Positions 48,287-57,202 are shown, numbered from the stretch's first letter. The stretch: DNA of 64,000 nucleotides from Azoarcus sp. CIB (GCF_001190925.1 NZ_CP011072.1:4526001-4590000); one strand, 5' to 3'. Numbers and translations: made by a program. Notes: generated from the sequence alone by a model not told the origin.

Positions 48287-48478
48287 ATGAAAACAGCGCA
48301 GATAAGCGAAACGCTCAGCGCGTTCTGGTCCGAGGAGGACGGCGTAACTTCAATCGAATACGCGCTTCTGGCGGCTCTGATTTTTGGCGCAATCGTGGCT
48401 TCGGTCGGTCTGCTCGGTGACAACGTCAAGGCACTCTATGACGACGTCGCTAAGAAACTTGCAGACGCAGTGTCCTGA
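48287..48478 (+). CDS. flp: Flp-type pilin, first copy
   Basis: This 63-residue prepilin has a short cytoplasmic leader, the class IVb processing region EEDGVTSIEYALLAALIFGAIV (Flp motif with Glu-Tyr) and one hydrophobic helix, then a short tail. The prepilin peptidase encoded at 48852 would cut after the glycine before VTSIEY. ATG 48287 is chosen because it gives the normal Flp leader; the frame begins further upstream. It is the first gene of the Tad locus. Confidence 0.88.
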   Translation: MKTAQISETLSAFWSEEDGVTSIEYALLAALIFGAIVASVGLLGDNVKALYDDVAKKLADAVS

Positions 48479-48533
48479 GCGATGAGCAAATTTGCTGCGA
48501 GCCCTAAAGCGACTCGCAAGGTTTTCCGGAACG

Positions 48534-48577
48534 GGCCTCCCGCTCCGGGTGTAAGCCGGGAGGTCCGGCGTTTTCTT
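48534..48577 (+). terminator. Hairpin with T tract between the two pilin genes
   Basis: GGCCTCCCG pairs with CGGGAGGTC (one wobble) and a TTTTCTT tract follows at 48571-48577. The Shine-Dalgarno sequence of the second pilin (AAGGAG, 48582) comes immediately after. It probably ends part of the transcripts from the first pilin gene and lets others continue. Confidence 0.6.
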
Positions 48578-48593
48578 AATGAAGGAGATGGCC

Positions 48594-48764
48594 ATGTTGG
48601 AAATGATGAAGCAGTTTATTCGGGACGAAGAAGGCGTGACGGCGATTGAATACGGGTTGATCGCGGCGCTGATCGCGGTTGTGATCATTGTCTCCGTTGG
48701 AAACGTCGGCACAGCGCTTACCGGAATCTTTACGCAAATCGCGACCGCACTCAACGCTGTGTAA
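48594..48764 (+). CDS. flp: Flp-type pilin, second copy
   Basis: This 56-residue prepilin has a leader MLEMMKQFIRDEEG and the hydrophobic helix VTAIEYGLIAALIAVVIIVSVG, the classic Flp motif. ATG 48594 is chosen since AAGGAG sits 6 bases upstream; ATG 48579 and 48588 lie in or before that site. It differs clearly from the first copy outside the processing region and is closer to the Flp consensus, so it may be the major pilin. Confidence 0.9.
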   Translation: MLEMMKQFIRDEEGVTAIEYGLIAALIAVVIIVSVGNVGTALTGIFTQIATALNAV

Positions 48765-48851
48765 TACCCGCGACGCATTACGGGCTACCGGTTCGGGCCG
48801 CAGCAGGATGCACCCGAACCGGTTGACCCGTCTTTTGCCCAGAGCGAACAA

Positions 48852-49421
48852 ATGAGCATTGGCCTCCTAAGCTTGCTCGGGATTCTGGCAGTGGCCCTGA
48901 TCACCGACATCCGCACCCGGCGAATCCCCAACCTCCTTGTCTTGGGCGGTCTTCTATCCGCCTTGACGTATCACGTCATCGCTGCGCCGGGAGCAGGAAT
49001 ACTCGAGCCTGCCGGTCGGGCCATCGGCCTCCTTCCCGCCCTTGGCGGAATCGCCGTCGGTTTCGCTTCCCTTTTTCCCCTCTACATGCTGCGCGCCATG
49101 GGCGCCGGCGACGTCAAGCTGATGATGATGGTCGGCGCCTTTCTCGGTCCGCTACAGACTTTCGGCGTCGTCGTGCTGACCTTTGCCGCGGGTGGCGTCC
49201 TCGCACTGTTCATGGCGCTGTGGCAACGCTCGTTCGCCCAGCTCGCGCTGAACCTGCGCTTTATTCTGACCACCAGCGCGGTGCGTGCCGCGGTTGGTGA
49301 GAGTCCCCGCTTCGAGCCGCTGCAGCAGACCGCCGGGCGCATGCCCTACGCGGCAGCAATCGCCGCGGGCACATTGTTGCAGCTCATCCTGGTCCGCTCG
49401 GGCGGCTGGGCCTTGAGCTGA
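48852..49421 (+). CDS. cpaA: Prepilin peptidase, CpaA/TadV type
   Basis: This 189-residue polytopic aspartic protease lacks the methyltransferase part of PilD. The two catalytic aspartates are in ALITDIRTRRIPN (about residue 19) and GAGDVKLMM (about 80). It cuts the leader from Flp pilins and TadE-type pseudopilins in the inner membrane. It has a somewhat longer C-terminus than the shortest TadV proteins, with a last membrane helix. It follows the second pilin by 87 bases. Confidence 0.9.
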   Translation: MSIGLLSLLGILAVALITDIRTRRIPNLLVLGGLLSALTYHVIAAPGAGILEPAGRAIGLLPALGGIAVGFASLFPLYMLRAMGAGDVKLMMMVGAFLGPLQTFGVVVLTFAAGGVLALFMALWQRSFAQLALNLRFILTTSAVRAAVGESPRFEPLQQTAGRMPYAAAIAAGTLLQLILVRSGGWALS

Positions 49422-49443
49422 ATGGATTTTGCGGAGCCCTGTC

Positions 49444-50751
49444 ATGAACGCGCCCTCCACCGCCAAGGTAATTCCCTTCGACGAAGTCAGCGGTTTTCCG
49501 CGCGCGCCCCGCACGCTCGAGGAAACCGGCCTGCCACTGCTGTTCCTCGTCGAACTCGCGGCGAAGCTGCTGTTCGTGCGCGGCCAGCTGCGCCTCACCG
49601 AGCTGTCGCAGCAACTGCGCCTGCCCGCGACCGTACTCGAAAGCCTGCTCGCGTTCATGCGCGCGGAGCGGCTGTGCGAGGTCATCCGGCGTGGCGAAAC
49701 CGACGGCGACATCCTCTACGAACTCACCGACGCGGGCCGCATCCGTGCGGCGGAATACCTGAACCGGTGCAAGTACGCCGGTGCCGCGCCGGTCGGTCTC
49801 ACGGCCTATGTCGCTCAGGTGGAACGCCAGTCGGTAACGAAGATGCGCGTCACCCGCGAGGACGTGAATGAAGCATTCCGCGGCCTGATCATCAAGCCGG
49901 AAGTGCGCGACCAGCTCGGCGCCGCGATGGGCTCGGGCCGAGCACTGTTCATGTACGGACCGGCCGGTGCCGGCAAGACCTATCTCGCCGAGCGGCTCGC
50001 GCTGCTGCTCGATGGCGACGTCGCCGTGCCGCACGCGATCCTCGTCGACGGCGAGATCATCCAGGTGTTCGACCCGCTGATCCACTCACCAGTCGAGGAC
50101 GACCAACGTCCCGCCGTGCTCGACAACCTGATGCGCCCGGACCTGCGCTGGGTGCGCTGCCGCCGCCCGGTAGCGATCACCGGCGGCGAACTCACGATGC
50201 GCATGCTCGACCTCGACTATGACGCCAGCACTGGCTTCTATCAGGCCCCGCCGCATGTCAAGGCCAACAACGGCCTGTTCGTCGTCGACGATCTAGGGCG
50301 GCAACTGGTCACGCCGGAACAGCTGATGAACCGCTGGATCGTGCCGATGGACCGCCATCACGACTATCTCGCGTTGCACAGCGGCACGAAATTCACGCTG
50401 CCCTTCGACGTCGTGCTGGTGTTCTCGACCAACCTGATGCCGTCGGAGGTCGCTGACCCCGCGTTCCTGCGCCGGCTCGGCTACAAGATCCATATCGGAC
50501 CGATGAATGAGGACGAATACAGGAACATATTCACGCGCGTTTGCGAAGAGCGGGGCGTACCTTTTGATGAAGGCGCATTTCAGACGCTGTTGAACGACTA
50601 TCACGCAGTGCATGGACAGCCGCTGCTGGCGTGCTACCCACGCGACCTGGTGAACCAGATTGCCGACCTGGCCCGCTATCTCGGCGAACCCGCACGACTG
50701 ACCCCGGACGCACTGCACTGGGCTTGGCACAACTACTTCGCGACCCGCTAG
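49444..50751 (+). CDS. AAA+ ATPase with winged-helix-like N-terminus, Tad-locus accessory
   Basis: The 435-residue protein has an N-terminal region (about 45-105: RGQLRLTELSQQLRLPATVLESLLAFMRAERLCEVI) that reads as a winged helix. An ATPase core follows with Walker A GPAGAGKTYLAERLA, a Walker B-like FVVDDLGRQ and a sensor VLVFSTNL. GGAG precedes ATG 49444. It is not one of the canonical Tad proteins, yet it lies between cpaA and cpaB on the same strand. It might regulate or remodel something needed for pilus assembly. I do not recognise a named family. Confidence 0.7.
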   Translation: MNAPSTAKVIPFDEVSGFPRAPRTLEETGLPLLFLVELAAKLLFVRGQLRLTELSQQLRLPATVLESLLAFMRAERLCEVIRRGETDGDILYELTDAGRIRAAEYLNRCKYAGAAPVGLTAYVAQVERQSVTKMRVTREDVNEAFRGLIIKPEVRDQLGAAMGSGRALFMYGPAGAGKTYLAERLALLLDGDVAVPHAILVDGEIIQVFDPLIHSPVEDDQRPAVLDNLMRPDLRWVRCRRPVAITGGELTMRMLDLDYDASTGFYQAPPHVKANNGLFVVDDLGRQLVTPEQLMNRWIVPMDRHHDYLALHSGTKFTLPFDVVLVFSTNLMPSEVADPAFLRRLGYKIHIGPMNEDEYRNIFTRVCEERGVPFDEGAFQTLLNDYHAVHGQPLLACYPRDLVNQIADLARYLGEPARLTPDALHWAWHNYFATR

Positions 50752-50771
50752 GGCCGCGGTTCGGAGGGAGG

Positions 50772-50801
50772 CGTCGGCGGTCGGTTCTGCGACCGCCGAC
50801 G
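50772..50801. terminator. Perfect 12-bp hairpin before cpaB
   Basis: CGTCGGCGGTCG and CGACCGCCGACG enclose GTTCTG, 20 bases after the ATPase stop. No T tract follows; a smaller GCCCG/CGGGC hairpin lies just downstream. It is more likely an mRNA stability or processing element than a full terminator. Confidence 0.45.
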
Positions 50802-50882
50802 GCAACGCAGAAACGCCCGTCACGGCGGGCATTTGCAGGACCGACAGGCGGTCACTGACGGTCGGGATACAAGGGGACTCAC

Positions 50883-51731
50883 ATGAAGGCCAAAGGTCTT
50901 GTCTTTCTCTTAGTCGCGATGCTCGCGGGCCTTGCCGCAGTCGTACTCGGAACACGCTGGCTGCAGGAAAAAGCCGGCGGCAACGCCAACCGCATCGCCG
51001 TGGCCGCGGTTGAGCTGCAACTTGGCGGCCGCATAATCCCGGAGGCGGTTCGCCTCGTGGACTGGCCGTCCGGCAGCATCCCCACCGGTGCCTTCACCGA
51101 CCTCGCGGCACTCGACGGCCGCGTCGCGATCACCGGTATCCAGCCGGGCGAGCCGGTGCTCGAATCACGCTTGGCCCCGGTCGGTACAAAAGGCGGGTTA
51201 TCCGCAGTCGTACCCGACGGCAAGCGCGCGATCACCGTGCGCGTCAATGACGTTGTCGGCGTCGCCGGCTTCACGCTACCCGGCAACTATGTAGACATCA
51301 TGGTCAATACCGAGGCGGCGGGGGCGAACCGTAACAATCAGGATCAGATGATCTCGAAGATCGTGCTCGAGCGCATCCTGGTCCTCGCGGTCGCCCAGGA
51401 GGCCAACCGCGACGAAACCAAGCCGCGCGTGGTAAATGCCGTCACGCTGGAAGTTACCCCCGAGCAGGCAGAGCGGCTGGACCTCGCGCGTAGCGTCGGC
51501 AATCTGTCGCTGGTCTTGCGTAACCAGATCGACTCAAACCCCACTGCCACGGCGGGCATCACCAAGGCCATGCTGTTGCGCACGTCGGTCGAGGCGCCGC
51601 CTGCTCCGGCCCCGGTCAAGTCCGCGGCCCCGCGCCGCACGGCCGCGAAACCGCGCCCCGCGTCGGCACCCAGCACACAGGTCTGCGTCGAGGTGATCCG
51701 CGGCGTCAATAAGGTCAATGAATGCTTCTAG
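50883..51731 (+). CDS. cpaB: Flp pilus assembly protein CpaB (RcpC)
   Basis: This 282-residue protein has an N-terminal membrane helix or uncleaved signal (LVFLLVAMLAGLAAVVLG), a SAF/beta-clip-like domain (VAAVELQLGGRIIPEAVRLVDWPSGSIPTGAF, near 40-70) and the RcpC core (VNDVVGVAGFTLPGNYVDIMVN, VTLEVTPEQAERLDLARSVGNLSLVLRN). An Ala/Pro-rich linker leads to a C-terminal VCVEVIRG. It is periplasmic and needed with the secretin for pilus assembly. AAGGGGA precedes the start. It sits directly before cpaC, as in most tad loci. Confidence 0.9.
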   Translation: MKAKGLVFLLVAMLAGLAAVVLGTRWLQEKAGGNANRIAVAAVELQLGGRIIPEAVRLVDWPSGSIPTGAFTDLAALDGRVAITGIQPGEPVLESRLAPVGTKGGLSAVVPDGKRAITVRVNDVVGVAGFTLPGNYVDIMVNTEAAGANRNNQDQMISKIVLERILVLAVAQEANRDETKPRVVNAVTLEVTPEQAERLDLARSVGNLSLVLRNQIDSNPTATAGITKAMLLRTSVEAPPAPAPVKSAAPRRTAAKPRPASAPSTQVCVEVIRGVNKVNECF

Positions 51732-51766
51732 CCCATTCCAACCTATTTCGGATCGCAGGGGACATC

Positions 51767-53470
51767 ATGACGACGAAGAAGAACAAGTCCAGTCGCAGGC
51801 TCGCGAGATTTGCCGCACCGGCAATCATTGCGCTGATGCTATCCGGCGCAGCGCACGCAGCGGTGACCAACACGCCGCCGGCGAGAAAACCCGTTGCCGT
51901 AACAGCCACCGGCGGTTCGCCCTGCGGGCGAGTTGAAATCGCGCCAATGGTGACGATCCCCGTTGGCAAGTCCTCGGTGATTCGGCCTCAGACGCCGGTC
52001 ACGCGCATCCTGCTGGGAAACCCGGAAAACGCCCAGGCCGCGCGTCCGAGCACTGAAGCCGCGAAGGACGACAAGGGCGCCCAGCAGCAGGCGAAAAAGG
52101 ATGATGGTCGCCCTGGCGTCGCCCAAGTCGACGTGCTGCTGCTCAGCCCGAACGAGATCTATCTGCTTGGCAAGACCGTCGGTTCAACCAACATTGTATT
52201 GATCGACCGCTCCGGCGGCTGCACCGCGCTCGACGTGACCGTGGGGATGGATGTGACTTCAGTCCAGGGGGCAATTGCGACGTTGCTGCCAGACGAAACC
52301 GGCATCAAGGTGAGCTCCGCCTATGACTCTTTGGTCCTGACCGGCACCGTGAGCGATGCGACGAAAGTTGATCGCGCCGTCGAAATCGCCTCGGCCTATG
52401 TCCGCGATGGCGGCGGCCAGAACGGGCGCAACATCCGGGTTCTGAACATGCTCAGGGTCGGGGCGCCGCAGCAGGTGATGCTTGAAGTCAAAGTCGCCGA
52501 GGTCTCGAAAGCCGTGCTCGATCGCTTCGGCATCGACTTCACCCGCGCCTATGCGTCCGGTGACGGAACCATGATCCGCTTCCTGTCGGGCATTTTCGGC
52601 GGCAAGAGCGCCGTCGGCGGACAGGTCTCCGGCACGGTAGGGGCCCGGGTCGGCGGCGGTATTGTCGACTCCCTCAGCAACAGCAGCGGCACCAGCGCGC
52701 TCACCGCGCCTATCGGCAACGCGACGATAGGCGGCGACGCGACGACCGTGCCGTTGATCTCCGGCAAGAACAGTACCTTGATCGGCGTCGACGCACTGAA
52801 GAGCGACGGTCTGGTCAAGATTCTCGCGGAGCCCACGGTGATGGCAATCAGCGGCCAGGAAGGCAGCTTCCTCGCCGGCGGCAAGATCTTCATCCCGGTG
52901 TCGCAGAACGACGGCGGAACACGAACGGTCACGCTTGAAGAAAAGGAATTCGGCGTGTCGGTTAAGTTCACGCCGACCGTGCTCGAAGGCGGACGGATCA
53001 ACCTTGCCGTGCGTCCCGAGGTATCGGAATTGAATCGTGAAGGGGTCGGCATCACCGCACCGGGCGTCAATGGACTGGCGATCCTTCCTTCCTTCACGAC
53101 GCGCCGGGCCTTCACCACGGTCCAGCTCCTGGATGGCCAGAGCTTCGCGATCGGCGGCCTGATCAAGAACAACACCACCACGAACATCCGCGCCTTCCCA
53201 TTCCTCGGCGAAATCCCGGTGCTGGGTGCGCTGTTCCGCAGCACGGAATTCCAGACCGACCGCTCGGAACTCGTGTTCGTCATCACCCCGCGACTGGTAA
53301 AGCCGCTACCCCCGGACTTCGTATTGCCGACCGACAACTACGTCGAACCGAGCCGCTCCGACGTGATCTGGCGCGGCAAGGTCGAGGGCGATGGCCCCAC
53401 ACCTGCTGAGAAGGTGGAAGCAACGTCCGGACTAGCCGAACCCACCCGTGGCGGCTTCGAACCCAAGTGA
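51767..53470 (+). CDS. cpaC: Tad secretin CpaC (RcpA)
   Basis: This 567-residue outer-membrane secretin has a signal peptide (to about AAHAA, residue 31), an N-terminal BON/T2SS-like part (VDVLLLSPNEIYLLGKTVGSTNIVL), and a secretin homology domain (LVKILAEPTVMAISGQEGSFLAGG, VLEGGRINLAVRPEVSEL, QLLDGQSFAIGGLIKN, IPVLGALFRSTEFQTDRSELVFVITPRLV). The central stretch with glycine- and serine-rich repeats is variable. It forms the outer-membrane channel of the pilus. The start at 51767 follows AGGGGA. Confidence 0.92.
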   Translation: MTTKKNKSSRRLARFAAPAIIALMLSGAAHAAVTNTPPARKPVAVTATGGSPCGRVEIAPMVTIPVGKSSVIRPQTPVTRILLGNPENAQAARPSTEAAKDDKGAQQQAKKDDGRPGVAQVDVLLLSPNEIYLLGKTVGSTNIVLIDRSGGCTALDVTVGMDVTSVQGAIATLLPDETGIKVSSAYDSLVLTGTVSDATKVDRAVEIASAYVRDGGGQNGRNIRVLNMLRVGAPQQVMLEVKVAEVSKAVLDRFGIDFTRAYASGDGTMIRFLSGIFGGKSAVGGQVSGTVGARVGGGIVDSLSNSSGTSALTAPIGNATIGGDATTVPLISGKNSTLIGVDALKSDGLVKILAEPTVMAISGQEGSFLAGGKIFIPVSQNDGGTRTVTLEEKEFGVSVKFTPTVLEGGRINLAVRPEVSELNREGVGITAPGVNGLAILPSFTTRRAFTTVQLLDGQSFAIGGLIKNNTTTNIRAFPFLGEIPVLGALFRSTEFQTDRSELVFVITPRLVKPLPPDFVLPTDNYVEPSRSDVIWRGKVEGDGPTPAEKVEATSGLAEPTRGGFEPK

Positions 53471-53481
53471 GGAGACGGATC

Positions 53482-53763
53482 ATGAAAAAGTTTGCACTAC
53501 TGACCGGCGCCTCGGTGATTGTGGCCCTGACCGGCTGTGCCGCCACCTCGCCCAACTGGGACGCCCGTTTCGGCGAAGCGGCGAGGATTGTCGCTGCGCA
53601 GCAGATCATCGCCCCGGCCGCATCGCGCAATGCCGACCCGGTCGCCGGAATCGACGGCAAGGCCGCACAAGGGGCAATGGGCGAGTATGCCAAGAGCTTC
53701 ACGCAGCCAGAACCCCAGCCCGACGCCTTGACCATCGGCGTGGGCGGCGGTTCAGGCCGCTGA
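53482..53763 (+). CDS. Small lipoprotein in the CpaD/RcpB position
   Basis: The 93-residue precursor has a lipoprotein signal with lipobox ALTGC (lipidated Cys near 19), then a mature part of about 75 residues without known domain. GAGGAG precedes ATG 53482. It lies directly between the secretin gene and tadG, where tad loci often carry CpaD or a pilotin. Here it may help the secretin reach the outer membrane. Similarity to CpaD is not evident, so the role is inferred from position. Confidence 0.75.
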   Translation: MKKFALLTGASVIVALTGCAATSPNWDARFGEAARIVAAQQIIAPAASRNADPVAGIDGKAAQGAMGEYAKSFTQPEPQPDALTIGVGGGSGR

Positions 53764-53788
53764 GCGTTTGAGCGCCGGGAGAATAACG

Positions 53789-55060
53789 ATGCCAATGGAT
53801 TGCAGCACACAGTCCCGGCAGCACGGCGCGGTTGCAATCATCACCGCCCTGTCGCTCGTCGCTCTGGTCGGGTTCGCCGGCCTCGCGCTTGACCTTGGGC
53901 GGCTGTATGTCAACAAGACCGAACTGCAGAACGCCGCTGACGCCTGTGCGTTGGCGGCGTCCCGCGAATTGACTTGCGACCCTTCGGCTAGCGTCTGCAC
54001 CGGCAGCTATCTGGAAAACGCGGTGGCTGCGGGCACGGCCGTGGCTGCCCGGAATACCCGCGATTTCCAGGGCAGCGCGGTCACGATTGCCCCCGGGGAT
54101 GTCCGCTTCTATACCGCACTGGCACCAAATGAGTCGTACACGCCGATGCCAGGCGCCGATGTAAACTCGCGTTTCGTGATGTGCATCGCACGCGCCCAAG
54201 GGATCGCACCATGGTTCATGCAGGTCTTGGGGATTGGTGCTAACAACGTTTCCGCTTACGCGGTGGCGACCCTGAGCAAGGCCCAGACCAACTGCGCGAT
54301 CCCGATCGGCCTGTGCAAACCCCCGGGTGTGCCCCCCACCTCCCCGTTCGACGGCTTCACCGTTGGTCAATGGGTGACAAGCAAACTGACGGAGTCAGCG
54401 ACGGGGAGCTTTGACTGGATCGACTTCACGCCCGGCGACGGCGGTGGTGCAAGTGAACTTGCAAATCTCCTGAAAGGTTCCGGCCAATGCACGCTTGAAG
54501 CGCCGGGCCCGGGGAACCAGGTTGGCCAGCAGGGGAACATTGCGTCTCTCGGCAAAGCGTGGAATACGCGCTTCGGCATCTACAAGGGCAGCGACTCCGT
54601 CACCTCCGCACCGCCAGACTGGACAGGTATCAGCTATACGCAGCTTTCCTGGCCTGAGAAGTTCAACGCCTACGCCGGAACGTCGGCGGGCGTCCTGCCC
54701 AACTATAAATCTGCGCGATCGCAGTACCTTCCCTATCAGGGGCCATCCTTGGGTCAGGGCTATAAGCCAAGCACCGCCTTTGAACATCAGAGTTACGGCG
54801 CGGATCGGCGGACGGTGGTGGTTCCCGTCGTCGACTGCGAGGGATGGAAAGTATCCAATCCACAGACGGTCGCCATTCTTGGTTATGCCTGCGTCCTAAT
54901 GCTCCACCCGATGACGGGCGAAAACGGCCCCGCGGCAGGCGAGGAAGTGTGGCTCGAGTACCGCGGCGACGCCAGCGATTCGTCTAGCCCTTGTGCCACC
55001 GCGGGCTCGGTCGGGGGCCCCGGCAGCATCGGGCCGCTAGTGCCGGCACTGGTCCAGTGA
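53789..55060 (+). CDS. tadG: TadG-like protein with TadE/vWA-related N-terminus
   Basis: This 423-residue protein begins with the TadG/TadE-type membrane segment GAVAIITALSLVALVGFAGLALDLGRLYVNKTELQNAADACALAAS, the pattern of putative Flp pilus assembly TadG-like proteins. A long periplasmic part with many cysteines follows (NCAIPIGLCKPPG and more), without a clear MIDAS motif. GGGAG precedes ATG 53789. It probably anchors or builds the pilus base in the inner membrane and periplasm. Confidence 0.85.
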   Translation: MPMDCSTQSRQHGAVAIITALSLVALVGFAGLALDLGRLYVNKTELQNAADACALAASRELTCDPSASVCTGSYLENAVAAGTAVAARNTRDFQGSAVTIAPGDVRFYTALAPNESYTPMPGADVNSRFVMCIARAQGIAPWFMQVLGIGANNVSAYAVATLSKAQTNCAIPIGLCKPPGVPPTSPFDGFTVGQWVTSKLTESATGSFDWIDFTPGDGGGASELANLLKGSGQCTLEAPGPGNQVGQQGNIASLGKAWNTRFGIYKGSDSVTSAPPDWTGISYTQLSWPEKFNAYAGTSAGVLPNYKSARSQYLPYQGPSLGQGYKPSTAFEHQSYGADRRTVVVPVVDCEGWKVSNPQTVAILGYACVLMLHPMTGENGPAAGEEVWLEYRGDASDSSSPCATAGSVGGPGSIGPLVPALVQ

Positions 55061-55070
55061 GGGATCAACC

Positions 55071-55517
55071 ATGAGATGCCGACGCAAACAACGTGGAGTG
55101 GCCGCAGTAGAACTGGCCCTCGTGATGATTCCGCTAATATTTTTGGCCTTTGGCATCACCGAGTTCGGGCGGGCGATATACCACTACAACACGCTCGCAA
55201 AGTCGGTTCGCGACGCCACGCGTTACCTGTCCCAACAGGGACCGGGCGAAGGGTCGGGTACGGCCAGATGCCTCGCAGTGCATGGTAACCGGACTTGCAG
55301 CGGCACCCCACTTGCCCCCGGCCTAACTTTGTCAAACGTCCAGGTACACGACCAGAGTACCGACCCTGGCACGCACCAGAACCAGGCCACCGGTAGCGGG
55401 GCGATCAACCTGGTAACGGTGACGATCGATGGTTACCAGTTTGTTTCGCTGGTGCCATTTGTCGCAACGAACATCACGTTTGGCGACATCAGCGTCACGA
55501 TGAGACAGGTGATGTGA
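55071..55517 (+). CDS. tadE: TadE-like pseudopilin
   Basis: This 148-residue protein has an N-terminal prepilin-like segment RKQRGVAAVELALVMIPLIFLAFGITEFGRAIYHYNTL: glycine before VAAVE gives a peptidase site, and Glu at +5 is conserved. The C-terminal part is extracytoplasmic, with two cysteines (CLAVHGNRTC). It is a minor pilin processed by CpaA. TGAGGGATC precedes the start. The stop overlaps the next gene. Confidence 0.87.
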   Translation: MRCRRKQRGVAAVELALVMIPLIFLAFGITEFGRAIYHYNTLAKSVRDATRYLSQQGPGEGSGTARCLAVHGNRTCSGTPLAPGLTLSNVQVHDQSTDPGTHQNQATGSGAINLVTVTIDGYQFVSLVPFVATNITFGDISVTMRQVM

Positions 55518-55969
55518 TGAAACAGAATATGCCCTTCAAGATCGGCAACAGGAGCCAACGGGGCGTGGCCGCAGTAGAGTTCGCGCTCGTGGCCGGACTG
55601 TTCTTCAGCCTGCTGATTGGCGTAATGGAGATGGGGCGGGTGCTTTTCTACTGGAACACTGCGACAGAGGCGACCCGCCTCGGAGCGCGAATCGCGGTCG
55701 TATGCGACGTCAACGATTCGGCAATCAGGGCAAAGATGAGCAGCCTCTTTCCGATGGTATCTGGAGACACCATTCAGGTTCTGTATTCCCCTGAGGGCTG
55801 TGGCGTCGAAACTTGCGATGAAGTTACCGTCCGCATCCAGCCGGTCGCGGTGACAACGCTGATACCGTACATCCCACTCACCCTGAATCTGCCCGCCTTC
55901 GCAACCACGCTACCTCGCGAGAGCTTGGCGAGCTCGGTAGATGACGTCAGCAATCCGGTGTGTCAATGA
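55517..55969 (+). CDS. tadF: TadE/TadF-like pseudopilin
   Basis: This 150-residue second minor pilin has the processing region SQRGVAAVEFALVAGLFFSLLIGVMEMGRVLFYWNTATEATRLGAR. The mature part contains three cysteines (two in GCGVETC). ATG 55517 shares a base with the stop of the preceding gene (TGATG), so translation is probably coupled; a GTG at 55514 is in frame too. Two consecutive TadE-type genes are normal in tad loci (TadE and TadF). Confidence 0.84.
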   Translation: MKQNMPFKIGNRSQRGVAAVEFALVAGLFFSLLIGVMEMGRVLFYWNTATEATRLGARIAVVCDVNDSAIRAKMSSLFPMVSGDTIQVLYSPEGCGVETCDEVTVRIQPVAVTTLIPYIPLTLNLPAFATTLPRESLASSVDDVSNPVCQ

Positions 55970-56005
55970 CGGACGCAGCAAACGTATGCAACTGAGGACG
56001 TGGAA

Positions 56006-57169
56006 ATGAAGATCAAGATTCTTTCCGACAGCCATGACAACGCGGAGCGCCTGCGCGCGACGCTGGTTCAGGCAGGCAGGACGATGGACGTCGCGGTCGG
56101 CCATGCGACGTCCAGCGATCCGATCGGTGCGATCAATGGCACGGTGCCCGACATCGTCGTGCTCGATGCCTTCAAGCCGAGCGGCTTGGCAGCACTCGAG
56201 CAGTTGACGCTCCGATACCCGCAGGTGGATCCCATCATCATCACCTCGGATACGTCCTCGGAATTTCTGCTGCAGGCCTTCCGTGCCGGCGTCCGCGAAG
56301 TCCTGCCGACCGGCCCCTCAGCCGAAGCACTCCAGGCGGCGCTAGCCCGCATCACGCACAAACGCGGGGTCGTCGCCGGCCCTGCCGCCGACGGCAAGAT
56401 CCTCGCAATGACCTCGTGCAAGGGCGGCAGCGGCGCGACTTTTCTCGCAACCAACCTCGCGTGGGTGCTGGCAGCGGCGCACGGCAAGCGGGTCGCGCTG
56501 ATCGATCTGAACCTGCAATTCGGCGACGCCGCGATGTACGTCACCGACCAGAAACCGGCAAGCAATCTCGCATTGGTCTGCCAGCAGATCCATCGACTGG
56601 ACGCCGCGTTCCTCGGCTCGGCAATGATCGAGGTCGCGCCCAACTTCCATCTGCTCGCGGCACCGGACGATCCGGCGCATGCGACTGACGTGAAGGCCGA
56701 GCACGTCGAAGCGATCCTCAAGGTCGCGCGTGCGAATTACGACTTCGTCATCGTCGACGTCGGCCGCTCGCTGGACGCGGTAAGCCTGCAGCCATTTGAC
56801 ATGGCAGACATGATCTTTCCGGTGGTGCAACTCACCTTGCCGTTCATCCGCGAGGCAAAGCGGCTCGTCGCTGTGCTGATGTCCCTCGGATACCCCATGT
56901 CCAAGGTAGGGCTGATCGTCAATCGTCATCAGAAAAATGCCGAGATCAGCTTGCAGGATCTGGAGCGCACGGTGAATTCGAAAGTCTTCAAGGCGGTGCC
57001 GAATTGTTACGAGGAGGTCGCCGCATCGGTGAATCAGGGCGAGCCGATTGCACGGCTGGCAAAGAACAGTCCAGTGACGAAGGCCTTGCGTGAGATCGCC
57101 GCGTCGCTCGACACCGCGCCGGAACGGAATGGCAAGGGCTGGCTCTCGCGTCTGTTCACCACTCATTAA
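56006..57169 (+). CDS. cpaE: Pilus localisation ATPase CpaE/TadZ
   Basis: This 387-residue protein has an N-terminal atypical receiver-like domain (IVVLDAFKPSG, IIITSDTSSE, VLPTG) and a MinD/ParA-type ATPase with the deviant Walker A SCKGGSGATFLATNLA and ALIDLNLQFGD. TadZ/CpaE proteins place the Tad machine at a cell pole. GAGG is 8 bases upstream of ATG 56006; a GTG at 56000 is also in frame. It lies directly upstream of cpaF as usual. Confidence 0.9.
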   Translation: MKIKILSDSHDNAERLRATLVQAGRTMDVAVGHATSSDPIGAINGTVPDIVVLDAFKPSGLAALEQLTLRYPQVDPIIITSDTSSEFLLQAFRAGVREVLPTGPSAEALQAALARITHKRGVVAGPAADGKILAMTSCKGGSGATFLATNLAWVLAAAHGKRVALIDLNLQFGDAAMYVTDQKPASNLALVCQQIHRLDAAFLGSAMIEVAPNFHLLAAPDDPAHATDVKAEHVEAILKVARANYDFVIVDVGRSLDAVSLQPFDMADMIFPVVQLTLPFIREAKRLVAVLMSLGYPMSKVGLIVNRHQKNAEISLQDLERTVNSKVFKAVPNCYEEVAASVNQGEPIARLAKNSPVTKALREIAASLDTAPERNGKGWLSRLFTTH

Positions 57170-57202
57170 GATGCGCGACCACATGCGGAAGGGGAACATG
57201 AA

